In this document: positions 34,559 through 42,969 of the stretch, piece by piece
Position numbering within the stretch: position 1 is the first letter of the stretch
Layout: every line of letters starts with the position of its first letter
From: Mucilaginibacter paludis DSM 18603
Lineage (GTDB): Bacteria; Bacteroidota; Bacteroidia; Sphingobacteriales; Sphingobacteriaceae
NCBI RefSeq assembly: GCF_000166195.2
Contig: NZ_CM001403.1
Location: forward strand, 5,536,432 to 5,600,431
Reading direction: 5' to 3'
DNA length: 64,000 bases
The notes under the pieces: model-generated
Seen by the model: only the letters and a program-made list of their open reading frames with translations
Databases searched by the model: none
What the model was told of the DNA's origin: nothing
Translations under genes and position numbers: made by a program

Positions 34559-35188
34559 ATGAAAAGGAACATGGCAATCACCGGTTTTTATTGCGCCCTG
34601 GTGGCATTGCTGGCTACGCTGGGGTATGGCATCGTTCAGATCCTGCAGGTACTTGGCACGTTAAAATATCCGTTAGATGATCGTCTCATTTATGGCTTTT
34701 CCCTGGCTATCGCCCAGCCTTTTTTACTGGCCATGCTGGCCTTTCATTATATCCTGCCGGAGGAGCGCCGTTTCTGGAGCCATGCCGCTTTGTTGTTCGC
34801 CCTGTTGTACACCGTTTATGTAGTGCTGATATACGGTGTGCAGTTAGCCACCGTGATACCGGCTTCGTTGCACGATCGGCGCGAAACGCTGTTAACGGTA
34901 AAACCCCAATCGTTTTTCTGGACTATCGACGCGCTTGGCTACATCTGTATGGGCATAGCCACTTTGATGGCCGCTTTTGCTTTGAAAAATAACAGCGATA
35001 CCTTATGGCTCAGCCACTTTCTGCTGGCAAACGGCTTTGTTGTACCGCTAATCTGCATCACTTATTTTTACCCTCATTTTTCCACAGCGACATTATGGAT
35101 CGGCTCGCCATGGCTCATCACGGTGCCTGGCTCGATGCTGCTGTTATCGCGTTTTTTTAAAAAGGAGGCCGCAGAACTTTGGGGATAA
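34559..35188 (+). CDS. Hypothetical multi-pass membrane protein
   Basis: I do not recognise a family. The 209-residue protein has about six hydrophobic segments, starting with an N-terminal one (FYCALVALLATLGYGIVQIL). The loop FHYILPEERRFWSH and the segment FFWTIDALGYICMGIATLMA stand out, and a charged C-terminus ends in KKEAAELWG. It has no partner genes on its strand. Probably inner membrane; role unknown. The ATG is fixed by the promoter just before it. Confidence 0.75.
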   Translation: MKRNMAITGFYCALVALLATLGYGIVQILQVLGTLKYPLDDRLIYGFSLAIAQPFLLAMLAFHYILPEERRFWSHAALLFALLYTVYVVLIYGVQLATVIPASLHDRRETLLTVKPQSFFWTIDALGYICMGIATLMAAFALKNNSDTLWLSHFLLANGFVVPLICITYFYPHFSTATLWIGSPWLITVPGSMLLLSRFFKKEAAELWG

Positions 35189-35226
35189 CTTCAGCTGTTT
35201 GGCATCATCAATATCCATCACTAAAT

Positions 35227-37686
35227 TTAAAACTCCTTATCGTTGAGCTCGCTGCTGGGTAGTTTAAGTTTGCCGGTAAATTTGTTGAGGTTAAAAGCCA
35301 AATTGATCATGAAAACGTTGGTTTCATAAATATAGTTGGTGGTGGTATAAAAGTTGGGGCCTTGTGTGGTGATGCGCTGTTTGTTGGCATTAAAAATATT
35401 CATGTTCTGCCATAGGAGCGAGGCGGCAAGGCGGCCGTTCATCAGCGTTTTTTTAAGCGAAGTACCGGGTACAAAAAACTGTGAATCCTCGCCCTGTGCG
35501 GTTGGCCGTTTAGACAGGTAGTTAACATTGGCCCCAAGGCTCAGGGTTTTATTAAGCATAAAGCTGCTATTGGCATTAACACTGTAAGCCCAGTTACTGT
35601 TGTTTACCGTGGTTGGCGTGCCCAGTATGTTAATATTACCGTTTATTTTATAGTTGTACAAGTTAGCGCCCATGTAAAGCGTACACCATTTGGCCGGTTG
35701 TAAATTGGTGCCTGCCTCCAGGCCAAATAGTCGCGCGTTGCCTGCGTTGCTGTATACCCGGTTCAGTATGGTATCGGCATAAACGCTGTTTAGCCGCTGT
35801 ATGGGGTTTTTAATATGCTGATAATACAAGGTTGCAAAAAAAGATCCCTGTTTAAAATTATGGATGGTACCCAGTTCGGCCAGGTCAATAAATTCGGGCA
35901 GCAGGTCGGGGTCGCCCTGTTCCAGCGTTTCAGAGTGCTCTCTTTCGGGTATAGGGTTCAGCTCCAGGTTTGTGGTGCGATTAATGCGTTTGCTGTAACC
36001 GGCCTTCAATTTCCAGGCCTCGGTAAAACTGTACAATAAATTGGCCGAAGGGAACAGGTTAGATAGATCAAGCTGGTGGGGCTTGCTGTCGTACGAGATA
36101 TTTACCGTTCGGGTGGCATACTCGTAACGCAAGCCGCCGGTATATTCCAGTTTCGACGCCTTGCCCGAATATTGGGTGTAAAAGGAGTTGATCATGTTTT
36201 TGGCGTGCAGACTGCCGTTAAATTTGGCAATATCAGTTTGGCCCGTTAAGGGGGTAACACTGTAATCAAACTGCCCGTCCTGGGTATCATACCTCAGTTG
36301 GTAACCACTCTCTAATTTTCCCTTGCCAAGTGGTAAGCTATGGTCGAGCTTAAAGCGGTATCCGTTAATGGGGCGCTTATAGGGGTTGTAAACATATTGT
36401 ATCGTGTCTGTAGTGTTGGGATATTTCAGGTTGCGGTTTTTGGTATCGCCATAAAGATTGGCATGCTCATACACCATGCCTGCCGTAAGTGTTGCTTTGT
36501 TTTGAAACGTGTGCGTATAATCAAAGTTGGCCAACGAAAAATCGCCCTGCTTGGTTTGCTGGTTGGAGTTATAATAAGTGTTGCTTTGAATTAACGCATT
36601 GGTGGCTAAGTTTGATGTGGTATTGTGGTATAGCAGGTCGGCAATCCGGTCCTGGTAGCGTTTACCCATAAAAAAGCCTGCAGAAAACGTGTTCGAGGCA
36701 TCGGCAGCATAGTTAATTGTAGCGCGGCCGGCATAGTTGTATTTTTTAAAGCTTCTTTCGCCGGCCGACGGAAACCTGGTGATGGTATTGTTAGCAAAGT
36801 TTTTGGTGTACACATCGCCTTCGCGGTAACCTGCGTTATCGTTGCGGTTATAATTGCCGCCAACAGATATGTCCCACTTGTTTTTCCGGTAGTTCAGGGT
36901 AAGGTCGGCACCGTAGCGTTGCGGTTTGCGGCTATTGCCAAAATCATTTAAGGCCGGTAGCCCACCCTGCACGTTAGTAGCTAACGTAAAACCATCGCTC
37001 GCGCCTTTTTTAGTGATAATGTTGATGATGCCGCCGCGGCCGTCGGGGTCGTATTTGGCCGATGGGGCGGTAATAAGTTCGATGTTGTCCACAGCATTGG
37101 CAGGCAACTGGCTTAATACCGTTTGCGCGTCTGTGAGTACCGGCTTGCCGTTAATGAGCACCATAAACCCGGCGGAGCCCCTCAGCCTGATTTCGCCTTC
37201 GCCGTTTACCGAAACCGATGGCAGGTTTTTTAATACATCTACAGCCGAGCCGCCTTTTGCCAGCTCAAACTGAGCCGCCTTATAGCTTTGCTTATCTATT
37301 TTATTGATAGAACCGGCTGCTTGCCCGCTAACGTTTACCTCGTTCAATAATTGCTGGCCCGGAGATAACAGGATGGTTCCGGCGTTATATAATCCGCTTC
37401 CCACCGTTATAACAGCGCTGTACTGGTTATGGTAACCTATAAACGCTACTTTAAGCAAGTACTTGCCGCTTGCAACATGGTCAAACTGAAAGGTGCCGTT
37501 GGCTTTAGAAACCGTCCCGCTGATCAGCACCGAATCCGTACTTTTGAGCAGGGCTACGCTGGCATACTCCACCGGCTGCTTACTTTGCCGGTCGGCAACC
37601 CGCCCTTTAATAGTGGCGGTTTGGGCCATCAGTAAATTTGAAAATACAATTGAAAAAAATAGCAGAAACGCTTTAAAAGTTCGCAT
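35227..37686 (-). CDS. TonB-dependent receptor, OMP_b-brl_3 type
   Basis: An outer-membrane receptor of 819 residues. The signal peptide ends in LLMAQ (about residue 22). A carboxypeptidase-like regulatory domain (ATIKGRVADRQSKQPVEYAS, about 25-110) is followed by a plug (VDVLKNLPSVSVNGEGEIRLRG, then INGKPVL and GGIINIITKK), and the C-terminal two thirds form the beta-barrel. It lacks the SusC signature extensions and a SusD partner, so it is of the non-SusC group, often linked to siderophores, small peptides or signalling. A convergent gene precedes it and an AraC regulator lies upstream on the same strand (82 bases), a possible controller. Ligand unknown. Confidence 0.9.
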   Translation of the reverse strand: MRTFKAFLLFFSIVFSNLLMAQTATIKGRVADRQSKQPVEYASVALLKSTDSVLISGTVSKANGTFQFDHVASGKYLLKVAFIGYHNQYSAVITVGSGLYNAGTILLSPGQQLLNEVNVSGQAAGSINKIDKQSYKAAQFELAKGGSAVDVLKNLPSVSVNGEGEIRLRGSAGFMVLINGKPVLTDAQTVLSQLPANAVDNIELITAPSAKYDPDGRGGIINIITKKGASDGFTLATNVQGGLPALNDFGNSRKPQRYGADLTLNYRKNKWDISVGGNYNRNDNAGYREGDVYTKNFANNTITRFPSAGERSFKKYNYAGRATINYAADASNTFSAGFFMGKRYQDRIADLLYHNTTSNLATNALIQSNTYYNSNQQTKQGDFSLANFDYTHTFQNKATLTAGMVYEHANLYGDTKNRNLKYPNTTDTIQYVYNPYKRPINGYRFKLDHSLPLGKGKLESGYQLRYDTQDGQFDYSVTPLTGQTDIAKFNGSLHAKNMINSFYTQYSGKASKLEYTGGLRYEYATRTVNISYDSKPHQLDLSNLFPSANLLYSFTEAWKLKAGYSKRINRTTNLELNPIPEREHSETLEQGDPDLLPEFIDLAELGTIHNFKQGSFFATLYYQHIKNPIQRLNSVYADTILNRVYSNAGNARLFGLEAGTNLQPAKWCTLYMGANLYNYKINGNINILGTPTTVNNSNWAYSVNANSSFMLNKTLSLGANVNYLSKRPTAQGEDSQFFVPGTSLKKTLMNGRLAASLLWQNMNIFNANKQRITTQGPNFYTTTNYIYETNVFMINLAFNLNKFTGKLKLPSSELNDKEF

Positions 37687-37768
37687 AAAAATACCTGGGT
37701 ATAGTGCGGCTAAAGTAAATAAAAGCGTTTTTAAGGCTATTGTATAATACCGTGTAATAATTGTATGG

Positions 37769-38596
37769 CTATTTTTTAGCCATTGCCAGTTGGCGATAAG
37801 CGCCGGGCGTTAAATTGGTATGATGTTTAAAAAATTTAATAAAGTGGGGCGAGTCCGAAAATTGTAAAATGCCGGCAATTTCGCCGATGGGCTTGGCCGT
37901 TCCCGAGAGAAATACCTTGCCCTCTAACAAAACCCGCTCGTTAATTATTGCCGAAGCCGTTTTAGCCACCGCTTTTTTACAGGCCTCATTAAGCGCGGCT
38001 GTGGTGATATGCAAAAGCCCCGCATAAAAGGCAGGCTGTTTCTGTTCGAGAAAATGTGAGTTAACCAGGCGTTTATATTGCTGAAAAATATCGTGTATGC
38101 CTTTTATGGGTATTGATGCGCCGTTAGCGGCATACTGCCTTAGTTTGGCTATCAAAAAGTGCAGGTAAGCGGTATGGATCTCCAGCTCAGGCACTTTGGC
38201 TTTATATTCCGCATAAAATGCCGCTAAAATAATGAACAGCAGGCTCTCGTCGGCTACGGGCACCTGCGCCGGTAAATTATACAACAAATCGATGTCGTCT
38301 TTTTTTAACAGTTCCTCTTTAAAAAGAATCACATAACCTTTGGGGATGCTGCTGAAATTCCAGCGGTGGGTTTGCCCTGGTCGCAGGTAAAAGGCAACCG
38401 GCGCCTGCACCTCAAAATTAACCTCGTCAATCTCGTGGTAACCAGAGCCCTCACGCAGCCAGATCAGTTCGTGATAATCGGCATGCCGGTGCGGTGTTGT
38501 GGGTTTAATCACCTCCTTCATGAGGCTCACTTTTAAAACAAGGCCGGTTTCCAGCTTGTTTTTTATAGGGATATCATGAGGGATAGTTGAGGGCAT
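37769..38596 (-). CDS. AraC-family transcriptional regulator
   Basis: A 275-residue regulator: an N-terminal cupin (about residues 25-110, with HRHADYHELIWLREGSGYH and YLRPGQTHRW) and a C-terminal AraC domain with GEIAGILQFSDSPHFIKFFK and LTPGAYRQ. The first helix-turn-helix is a weaker match (YAGLLHITTAALNEACKK). It lies upstream of and in line with the TonB-dependent receptor, the likely target. Confidence 0.88.
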   Translation of the reverse strand: MPSTIPHDIPIKNKLETGLVLKVSLMKEVIKPTTPHRHADYHELIWLREGSGYHEIDEVNFEVQAPVAFYLRPGQTHRWNFSSIPKGYVILFKEELLKKDDIDLLYNLPAQVPVADESLLFIILAAFYAEYKAKVPELEIHTAYLHFLIAKLRQYAANGASIPIKGIHDIFQQYKRLVNSHFLEQKQPAFYAGLLHITTAALNEACKKAVAKTASAIINERVLLEGKVFLSGTAKPIGEIAGILQFSDSPHFIKFFKHHTNLTPGAYRQLAMAKK

Positions 38597-38942
38597 TGAT
38601 TACTGATTTTGTATACCGATGTGGAACGCCTTAAAATTGGCAAAAATATTGGGATGGTGAAAATTAATTGGAGCCCAAACCCCACCAAACCCTCCCCGGT
38701 AATAAGCCCCACCCAAGCCCCAACGGTAGGTATGGCTAAAAAAAAGAAAAAAGTCTCCCCAACCGGGGGAGATTTAGAGGGGGCTTTTTTTGACGTGCAT
38801 GAGCGCTACGCAGTTTAGAGGGACTTTTTTTGTTTAGAGACTATTTAAGTGAGCCGTTCAGACAAGTAAATTGAGCCGCGCACGAAATACGCTATCGAAT
38901 GTAAAGGTTGATCTTTGTTTTATTAACACATAGCAAACAACA
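38597..38942. repeat. Palindromic intergenic repeats
   Basis: This gene-free stretch carries a copy of the dispersed element that the IS4-type element has split at 32892-34437. The hairpin TCTCCCC (about 38754-38760) with GGGGAGA has AACCG in the loop; it is preceded by an A-rich tract (38738-38751) and followed by TTTAGAGGGGGCTTTTTT. CAAACCCTCCCCGG at 38686 is also shared with the sequence at 32580. A shorter echo, TTTAGAGGGACTTTTTTTG, follows at 38814. The A tract, hairpin and T run give the look of a two-way terminator. Confidence 0.75.
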
Positions 38943-39914
38943 ATGAGCAACGTAACAAAAATAAACCTCGGGAAAAATGGCCCGCTCGTATCTAAACTCG
39001 GGCTGGGCTGCATGCGCATGTCATCAGTTTGGGGAGGCCCAAGGCCAGATGAAAGTGAAAGTATCGCCACCATCAGGACGGCCCTGGATAGCGGCATTAA
39101 TTTTTTGAACACCGGCGATTTTTATGGCGCAGGCCACAACGAACTGCTGGTAGGGCAGGCTATTAAAGGTAGAAGGGATGAAGCCTTCATCAGCGTAAAA
39201 TTTGGCGCTATTTTTCATAACGGCCATTGGTTGGGTTTGGATCTGCGGCCTATAGCTATTAAAAACTTCATCAACTACTCGTTAGTGCGTCTGGGCATCG
39301 ATACTATCGACCTGTACCAACCCTGCCGCATGGATAACAGCGTGCCTGTGGAAGATGTGATCGGGACGGTAGCCGACCTGATTAAAGAAGGAAAGGTGCG
39401 TCACCTCGGCGTTTCTGAAATTACTGCCGATCAACTGCGCAAGGCTAACAGCGTTTACCCCGTAACCGCGTTAGAAATAGGTTATTCGCTGGCCGATAGG
39501 CAAATAGAAAGCGATTTGCTACCTGCGGCCGAAGAACTGGGTATAGGCGTAGTGGCCTTTGCCAATACAGCCGAAGGCTTGCTTACCGGCCAGATGAAGG
39601 CGCCACTTGCCGCTGATAGCTACCAAAACAATTTTTCGCGTTTCCAGGGAGAAAATCTGACCAAAAACCTGGAGAAGGTTGAGGTATTGAAAGCGATGGC
39701 TGAACAAAAAGGATGTACACCAACACAATTGGCTATTGCCTGGGTGAACGCGCAGGGCAGCCATATCATGCCATTGGTGAGCATGAGCCGCAGAACACGT
39801 TTACCTGAAAATATACACGCCATGGAAATTGCATTCACGCCGGATGAGCTGAATACTTTGAACACCCATTTTGCGCTGGGTGCCATACTGGGCGGAACAT
39901 ACCTGCAGCGATAG
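38943..39914 (+). CDS. Aldo/keto reductase
   Basis: A 323-residue TIM-barrel NADPH reductase. It shows LGLGCMRMSS, INFLNTGDFYGAGHNE, ISVKFG with the catalytic lysine, VRHLGVSE, and C-terminal PLVSMSRR for cofactor binding. Relative to the classical tetrad (Asp, Tyr, Lys, His), the tyrosine (DFYG) and lysine are present. The aspartate position reads asparagine in FLNTG, and the usual histidine position reads cysteine in LYQPCR. A subgroup with 'NTGDFYG' and 'PARLD' shows similar changes, so the enzyme may still work. An AraC gene follows after 43 bases on the same strand. Confidence 0.9.
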   Translation: MSNVTKINLGKNGPLVSKLGLGCMRMSSVWGGPRPDESESIATIRTALDSGINFLNTGDFYGAGHNELLVGQAIKGRRDEAFISVKFGAIFHNGHWLGLDLRPIAIKNFINYSLVRLGIDTIDLYQPCRMDNSVPVEDVIGTVADLIKEGKVRHLGVSEITADQLRKANSVYPVTALEIGYSLADRQIESDLLPAAEELGIGVVAFANTAEGLLTGQMKAPLAADSYQNNFSRFQGENLTKNLEKVEVLKAMAEQKGCTPTQLAIAWVNAQGSHIMPLVSMSRRTRLPENIHAMEIAFTPDELNTLNTHFALGAILGGTYLQR

Positions 39915-39957
39915 GGGATGGGGCTTCACATAAGCCCCATCTATTTTATATCTTTAC

Positions 39958-40764
39958 ATGATGACTAATCCAACTGAAATAATTCCCGGGGTCATATTTT
40001 ACTCTTATCTCGCCAATAGGCTAACGGAGAAAGTGAGCTTTCTGTCGAGCAATATGTTGGTATTGCAGGTTTCGGGGCATTTTACTTTGGAAACCTCGGG
40101 TCAGAAAATTTCCATGAAGCGGGGCCAGATGCTGCTGATAGGCAAAAATCAACTGGGGCAGATCACCAAAGCGCCGCTGCCAGACGAAGATTATGAAACC
40201 ATCGTGATCAGGCTGCAGGAAGACCTGCTCAGAAAGATTGCCCTGGAAGAGCAAATTGAGATCAAGCATAAATATACGGGGGCACCCAATGTACTTATCC
40301 CGGTAGATGATTTTTTGCAAGGGTATTTTCAGTCGGTAATTCCCTACGTCCGCAATCCGGCAGAAAAGTTAAGTACCGAGATGGGCATTTTAAAAGTGAA
40401 CGAAGGAGTAAAATTGTTGCTGCGTGCCATGCCTCAGCTCAGGGAGTTTCTGTTCGATTTCTCGGAGCCTCATAAAATCGATCTTGAAATGTTTATGCTC
40501 AGCAATTTTAATTTCAACGTGCCTGTTGAAAAATTTGCGCAGCTTACTGGCAGGAGCCTTGCCGGCTTTAAGCGCGACTTTCAAAAAACATTCGGCATGG
40601 CGCCCCGCCATTGGCTCCAGGAAAAAAGACTGATGGAAGCCCGGCATCTTATCGAGAACAAAAACAAAAAGCCATCGGCCATCTACCTTGATTTAGGATT
40701 TGAAAGCCTTTCTCATTTTTCGCATTCTTTCAAAAAAAAGTTCGGCAAAGCGCCAACGGCTTAG
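39958..40764 (+). CDS. AraC-family transcriptional regulator
   Basis: A 268-residue regulator with an N-terminal AraC_N-like sensing part (MLVLQVSGHFTLETSGQKIS, RGQMLLIGKNQLGQI) and a C-terminal domain: FNFNVPVEKFAQLTGRSLAGFKRDF as the first helix-turn-helix and PSAIYLDLGFESLSHFSHSF as the second. Two ATG codons are in tandem (39958 and 39961). It follows the aldo/keto reductase by 43 bases on the same strand; co-expression or regulation of that gene is likely. Confidence 0.9.
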   Translation: MMTNPTEIIPGVIFYSYLANRLTEKVSFLSSNMLVLQVSGHFTLETSGQKISMKRGQMLLIGKNQLGQITKAPLPDEDYETIVIRLQEDLLRKIALEEQIEIKHKYTGAPNVLIPVDDFLQGYFQSVIPYVRNPAEKLSTEMGILKVNEGVKLLLRAMPQLREFLFDFSEPHKIDLEMFMLSNFNFNVPVEKFAQLTGRSLAGFKRDFQKTFGMAPRHWLQEKRLMEARHLIENKNKKPSAIYLDLGFESLSHFSHSFKKKFGKAPTA

Positions 40765-40950
40765 CTGTTAAGTCATAAGTACTTAGCCGGGAGTAAGTCC
40801 GCAGCATTTTTCCCGTTGCATGCAATTTCCGGATGAATAAGCCACTTCCATCACACCTATGTTTTAACAATTACTACATCGTAAGATTATAATTTCGCAA
40901 CTTTTGTTTAAATTAGCCTGAGTATTTTCCCCATACCTCTTTTTAAACGA

Positions 40951-41544
40951 ATGAAAGAAACAGCAGATGTAACTGATTTTGCCTTGATTATCAGGCTGAA
41001 ACAGGACGACGAAGCTGCTTTTAAGATTTTGTTTGAGCGTTGGTTTAAAAAATTATACCATTTCAGTTTCCGTTATCTTAAAAACAAGGAGCTTGCCGAA
41101 GAGGTGATACAGGAAACGATGCTGCAACTTTGGATAAACAGGCAAAAGCTCGATGAAAGCTATCCTTTATCGCCGTATCTTTTTACCATAGCGCGCCGAT
41201 TATCCTTAAACAGCATCAGGCAATTGGCTACATCTAAAAATGTTTCCGAAAGGCTTTACCAGGATATGAAGGCATCGGTAAATACTACCGAAGATGATGT
41301 TTTGCTGGCCGAATTGCAGCGGATTACCAACGAAGCACTAATTTTAATGCCTAAACAGCAACAGCAAGTGTATAGGTTGAGCCGTAATGAGGGGTATTCT
41401 TTAGATGAGATAGCCGCGGAACTGGGTATTTTAAAAAATACCGTTAAAAAACATCTTTCCGAAGCCTTAAAAGCTATCCGGAAACATTATTCCATCCGAT
41501 ATATAGCCTGTTTTTTACTTTTTTATCACTTTTTTAAAAAATAA
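40951..41544 (+). CDS. ECF RNA polymerase sigma factor (FecI-like, SusCD-linked)
   Basis: An extracytoplasmic-function sigma-70 factor of 197 residues. Region 2 is AFKILFERWFKKLYHFSFRY then KELAEEVIQETMLQLW; region 4 is LMPKQQQQVYRLSRNEGYSL, DEIAAELGILKNTVKKHL. The C-terminus ends in a hydrophobic stretch (IACFLLFYHFFKK), usual in the Bacteroidetes group. The FecR-like gene follows after 85 bases and then the STN-bearing SusC, so this factor probably switches on the locus when the SusC receives its ligand. Confidence 0.95.
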   Translation: MKETADVTDFALIIRLKQDDEAAFKILFERWFKKLYHFSFRYLKNKELAEEVIQETMLQLWINRQKLDESYPLSPYLFTIARRLSLNSIRQLATSKNVSERLYQDMKASVNTTEDDVLLAELQRITNEALILMPKQQQQVYRLSRNEGYSLDEIAAELGILKNTVKKHLSEALKAIRKHYSIRYIACFLLFYHFFKK

Positions 41545-41629
41545 TTCAAATTTCACTACTTCTTTCTTTCGTGTTGCGTGTATTAACATCATATTAACAC
41601 AAAAAACACATCCTCGCTACATTTAGTTT

Positions 41630-42811
41630 ATGGATAAAGAAAGAGTTAAGGATTTATTGTTCGGTTATTTAAACGGCACACTCTCGGCAGAGGAGCTGGA
41701 CGAATTGCTCGGCTACGCTCAAAACGAAGCTTACGAAGAAGTATTCTACGAGTCGATGGGAGAGGAGTGGAAGATAGAAAAGCCAACCCAGGCAATACCC
41801 GACGAACAGGTTCAAAGGGTTTATCAAAAAACCATAGTCGACCCCAGGTTTGCGCAAAAAAACACAGGTAAAATATTCAGCCTATTTAACATCAGGTATA
41901 TTGGCAGCGCTGCAGCGGTACTTTTGGTAGCCGTGGGCGTTTATTTTTACGCTTCGCGATCTGCCCACACGGGTAGCGAGTACGCTAACGATGTAAATCC
42001 TGGTGGTAATAAAGCTTTGCTTACTTTATCCAATGGGCACAAGGTCAGCCTTGATCAATCTACGGGCTTAACATTGCAGGAGCAGTCGGGCATCCGTATC
42101 TCAAAATCGGGCAAGGGGCAGCTTATTTATACAACGGCAAGTAAAAACAATGCACACTCAGCTGGCGATGTGGTTTACAACACGTTGCAAACTCCCAACG
42201 GCGGGCAGTACCAGCTTGTATTGCCGGACGGCACCAAGGTATGGCTCAATTCGTCATCGTCTATTAAATACCCGGCCAGCTTTGCATCATTAAAAGAGCG
42301 TAAGGTAATGCTTCAGGGCGAAGCTTATTTTGAGGTTGCACACAACAGGCAATTACCTTTCCGCGTGGTGAGCAATAAGCAAACGGTTGAAGTATTGGGT
42401 ACGCACTTTAATATTAACGCCTATATTGATGAACCCGTTATAGCAACCACCCTGCTCGAGGGTTCGGTAAAGGTAACCGGCGAGGCTTCAGCGGCAATAG
42501 CTGTACTTAAGCCAGGGCAGCAAGCGCAATATGGCAGCAGCATAAGTGTATCGGATGTGGATACCGAAACCATAATGGCCTGGAAAAACGGCGATTTTAT
42601 TTTAAAGGATAACGATTTTAAAACCACCATGCGCAAAATTGCGCGCTGGTATGATGTACAGGTGATCTATGATCCGTCGGCCCCTCAGGATCTTGAACTT
42701 GGAGGATGGGTATCGCGGTCAAAAAACATTTCCGCCGTACTTAAAATAATGGAATCAACCGGCAAAGTTCACTTTAAAGTTAACGGAAGGAGGGTAATAG
42801 TGACAAAATAA
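41630..42811 (+). CDS. FecR-type anti-sigma factor
   Basis: A 393-residue single-pass inner-membrane protein. The cytoplasmic N-terminus (about 1-88) binds sigma. One transmembrane segment, YIGSAAAVLLVAVGVYFYAS, lies near residues 89-108. The periplasmic FecR domain reads PNGGQYQLVLPDGTKVWLNS, ERKVMLQGEAYFEVAH and VLGTHFNINAY. The C-terminal DUF4974-like domain has NDFKTTMRKIARWYDVQVIY. It transfers the signal from the SusC STN domain to the ECF factor. Confidence 0.94.
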   Translation: MDKERVKDLLFGYLNGTLSAEELDELLGYAQNEAYEEVFYESMGEEWKIEKPTQAIPDEQVQRVYQKTIVDPRFAQKNTGKIFSLFNIRYIGSAAAVLLVAVGVYFYASRSAHTGSEYANDVNPGGNKALLTLSNGHKVSLDQSTGLTLQEQSGIRISKSGKGQLIYTTASKNNAHSAGDVVYNTLQTPNGGQYQLVLPDGTKVWLNSSSSIKYPASFASLKERKVMLQGEAYFEVAHNRQLPFRVVSNKQTVEVLGTHFNINAYIDEPVIATTLLEGSVKVTGEASAAIAVLKPGQQAQYGSSISVSDVDTETIMAWKNGDFILKDNDFKTTMRKIARWYDVQVIYDPSAPQDLELGGWVSRSKNISAVLKIMESTGKVHFKVNGRRVIVTK

Positions 42812-42969
42812 TTACCCAGCCCACCTTTCCCGGCGATGCGCCCATGCTTATAGTTTAATTAAACCATAAGGCAAAAAAACCAGAAGTGCTCTAACACCTC
42901 TGGCAATGGTTTGGCCGCGCGTCAACAAAAATTGCGTTAGTATCAACTGTAACAACCAAACACATACAA

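Noticed and set aside
35227..37686. Second SusC
   Set aside because: It is 819 residues without the SusC plug hallmark or a SusD neighbour; it fits the OMP_b-brl_3 receptor group.
38609..38818. 69-residue gene
   Set aside because: It translates the A-rich tract and hairpin of an intergenic repeat (long lysine run, TKPSPV stretch).
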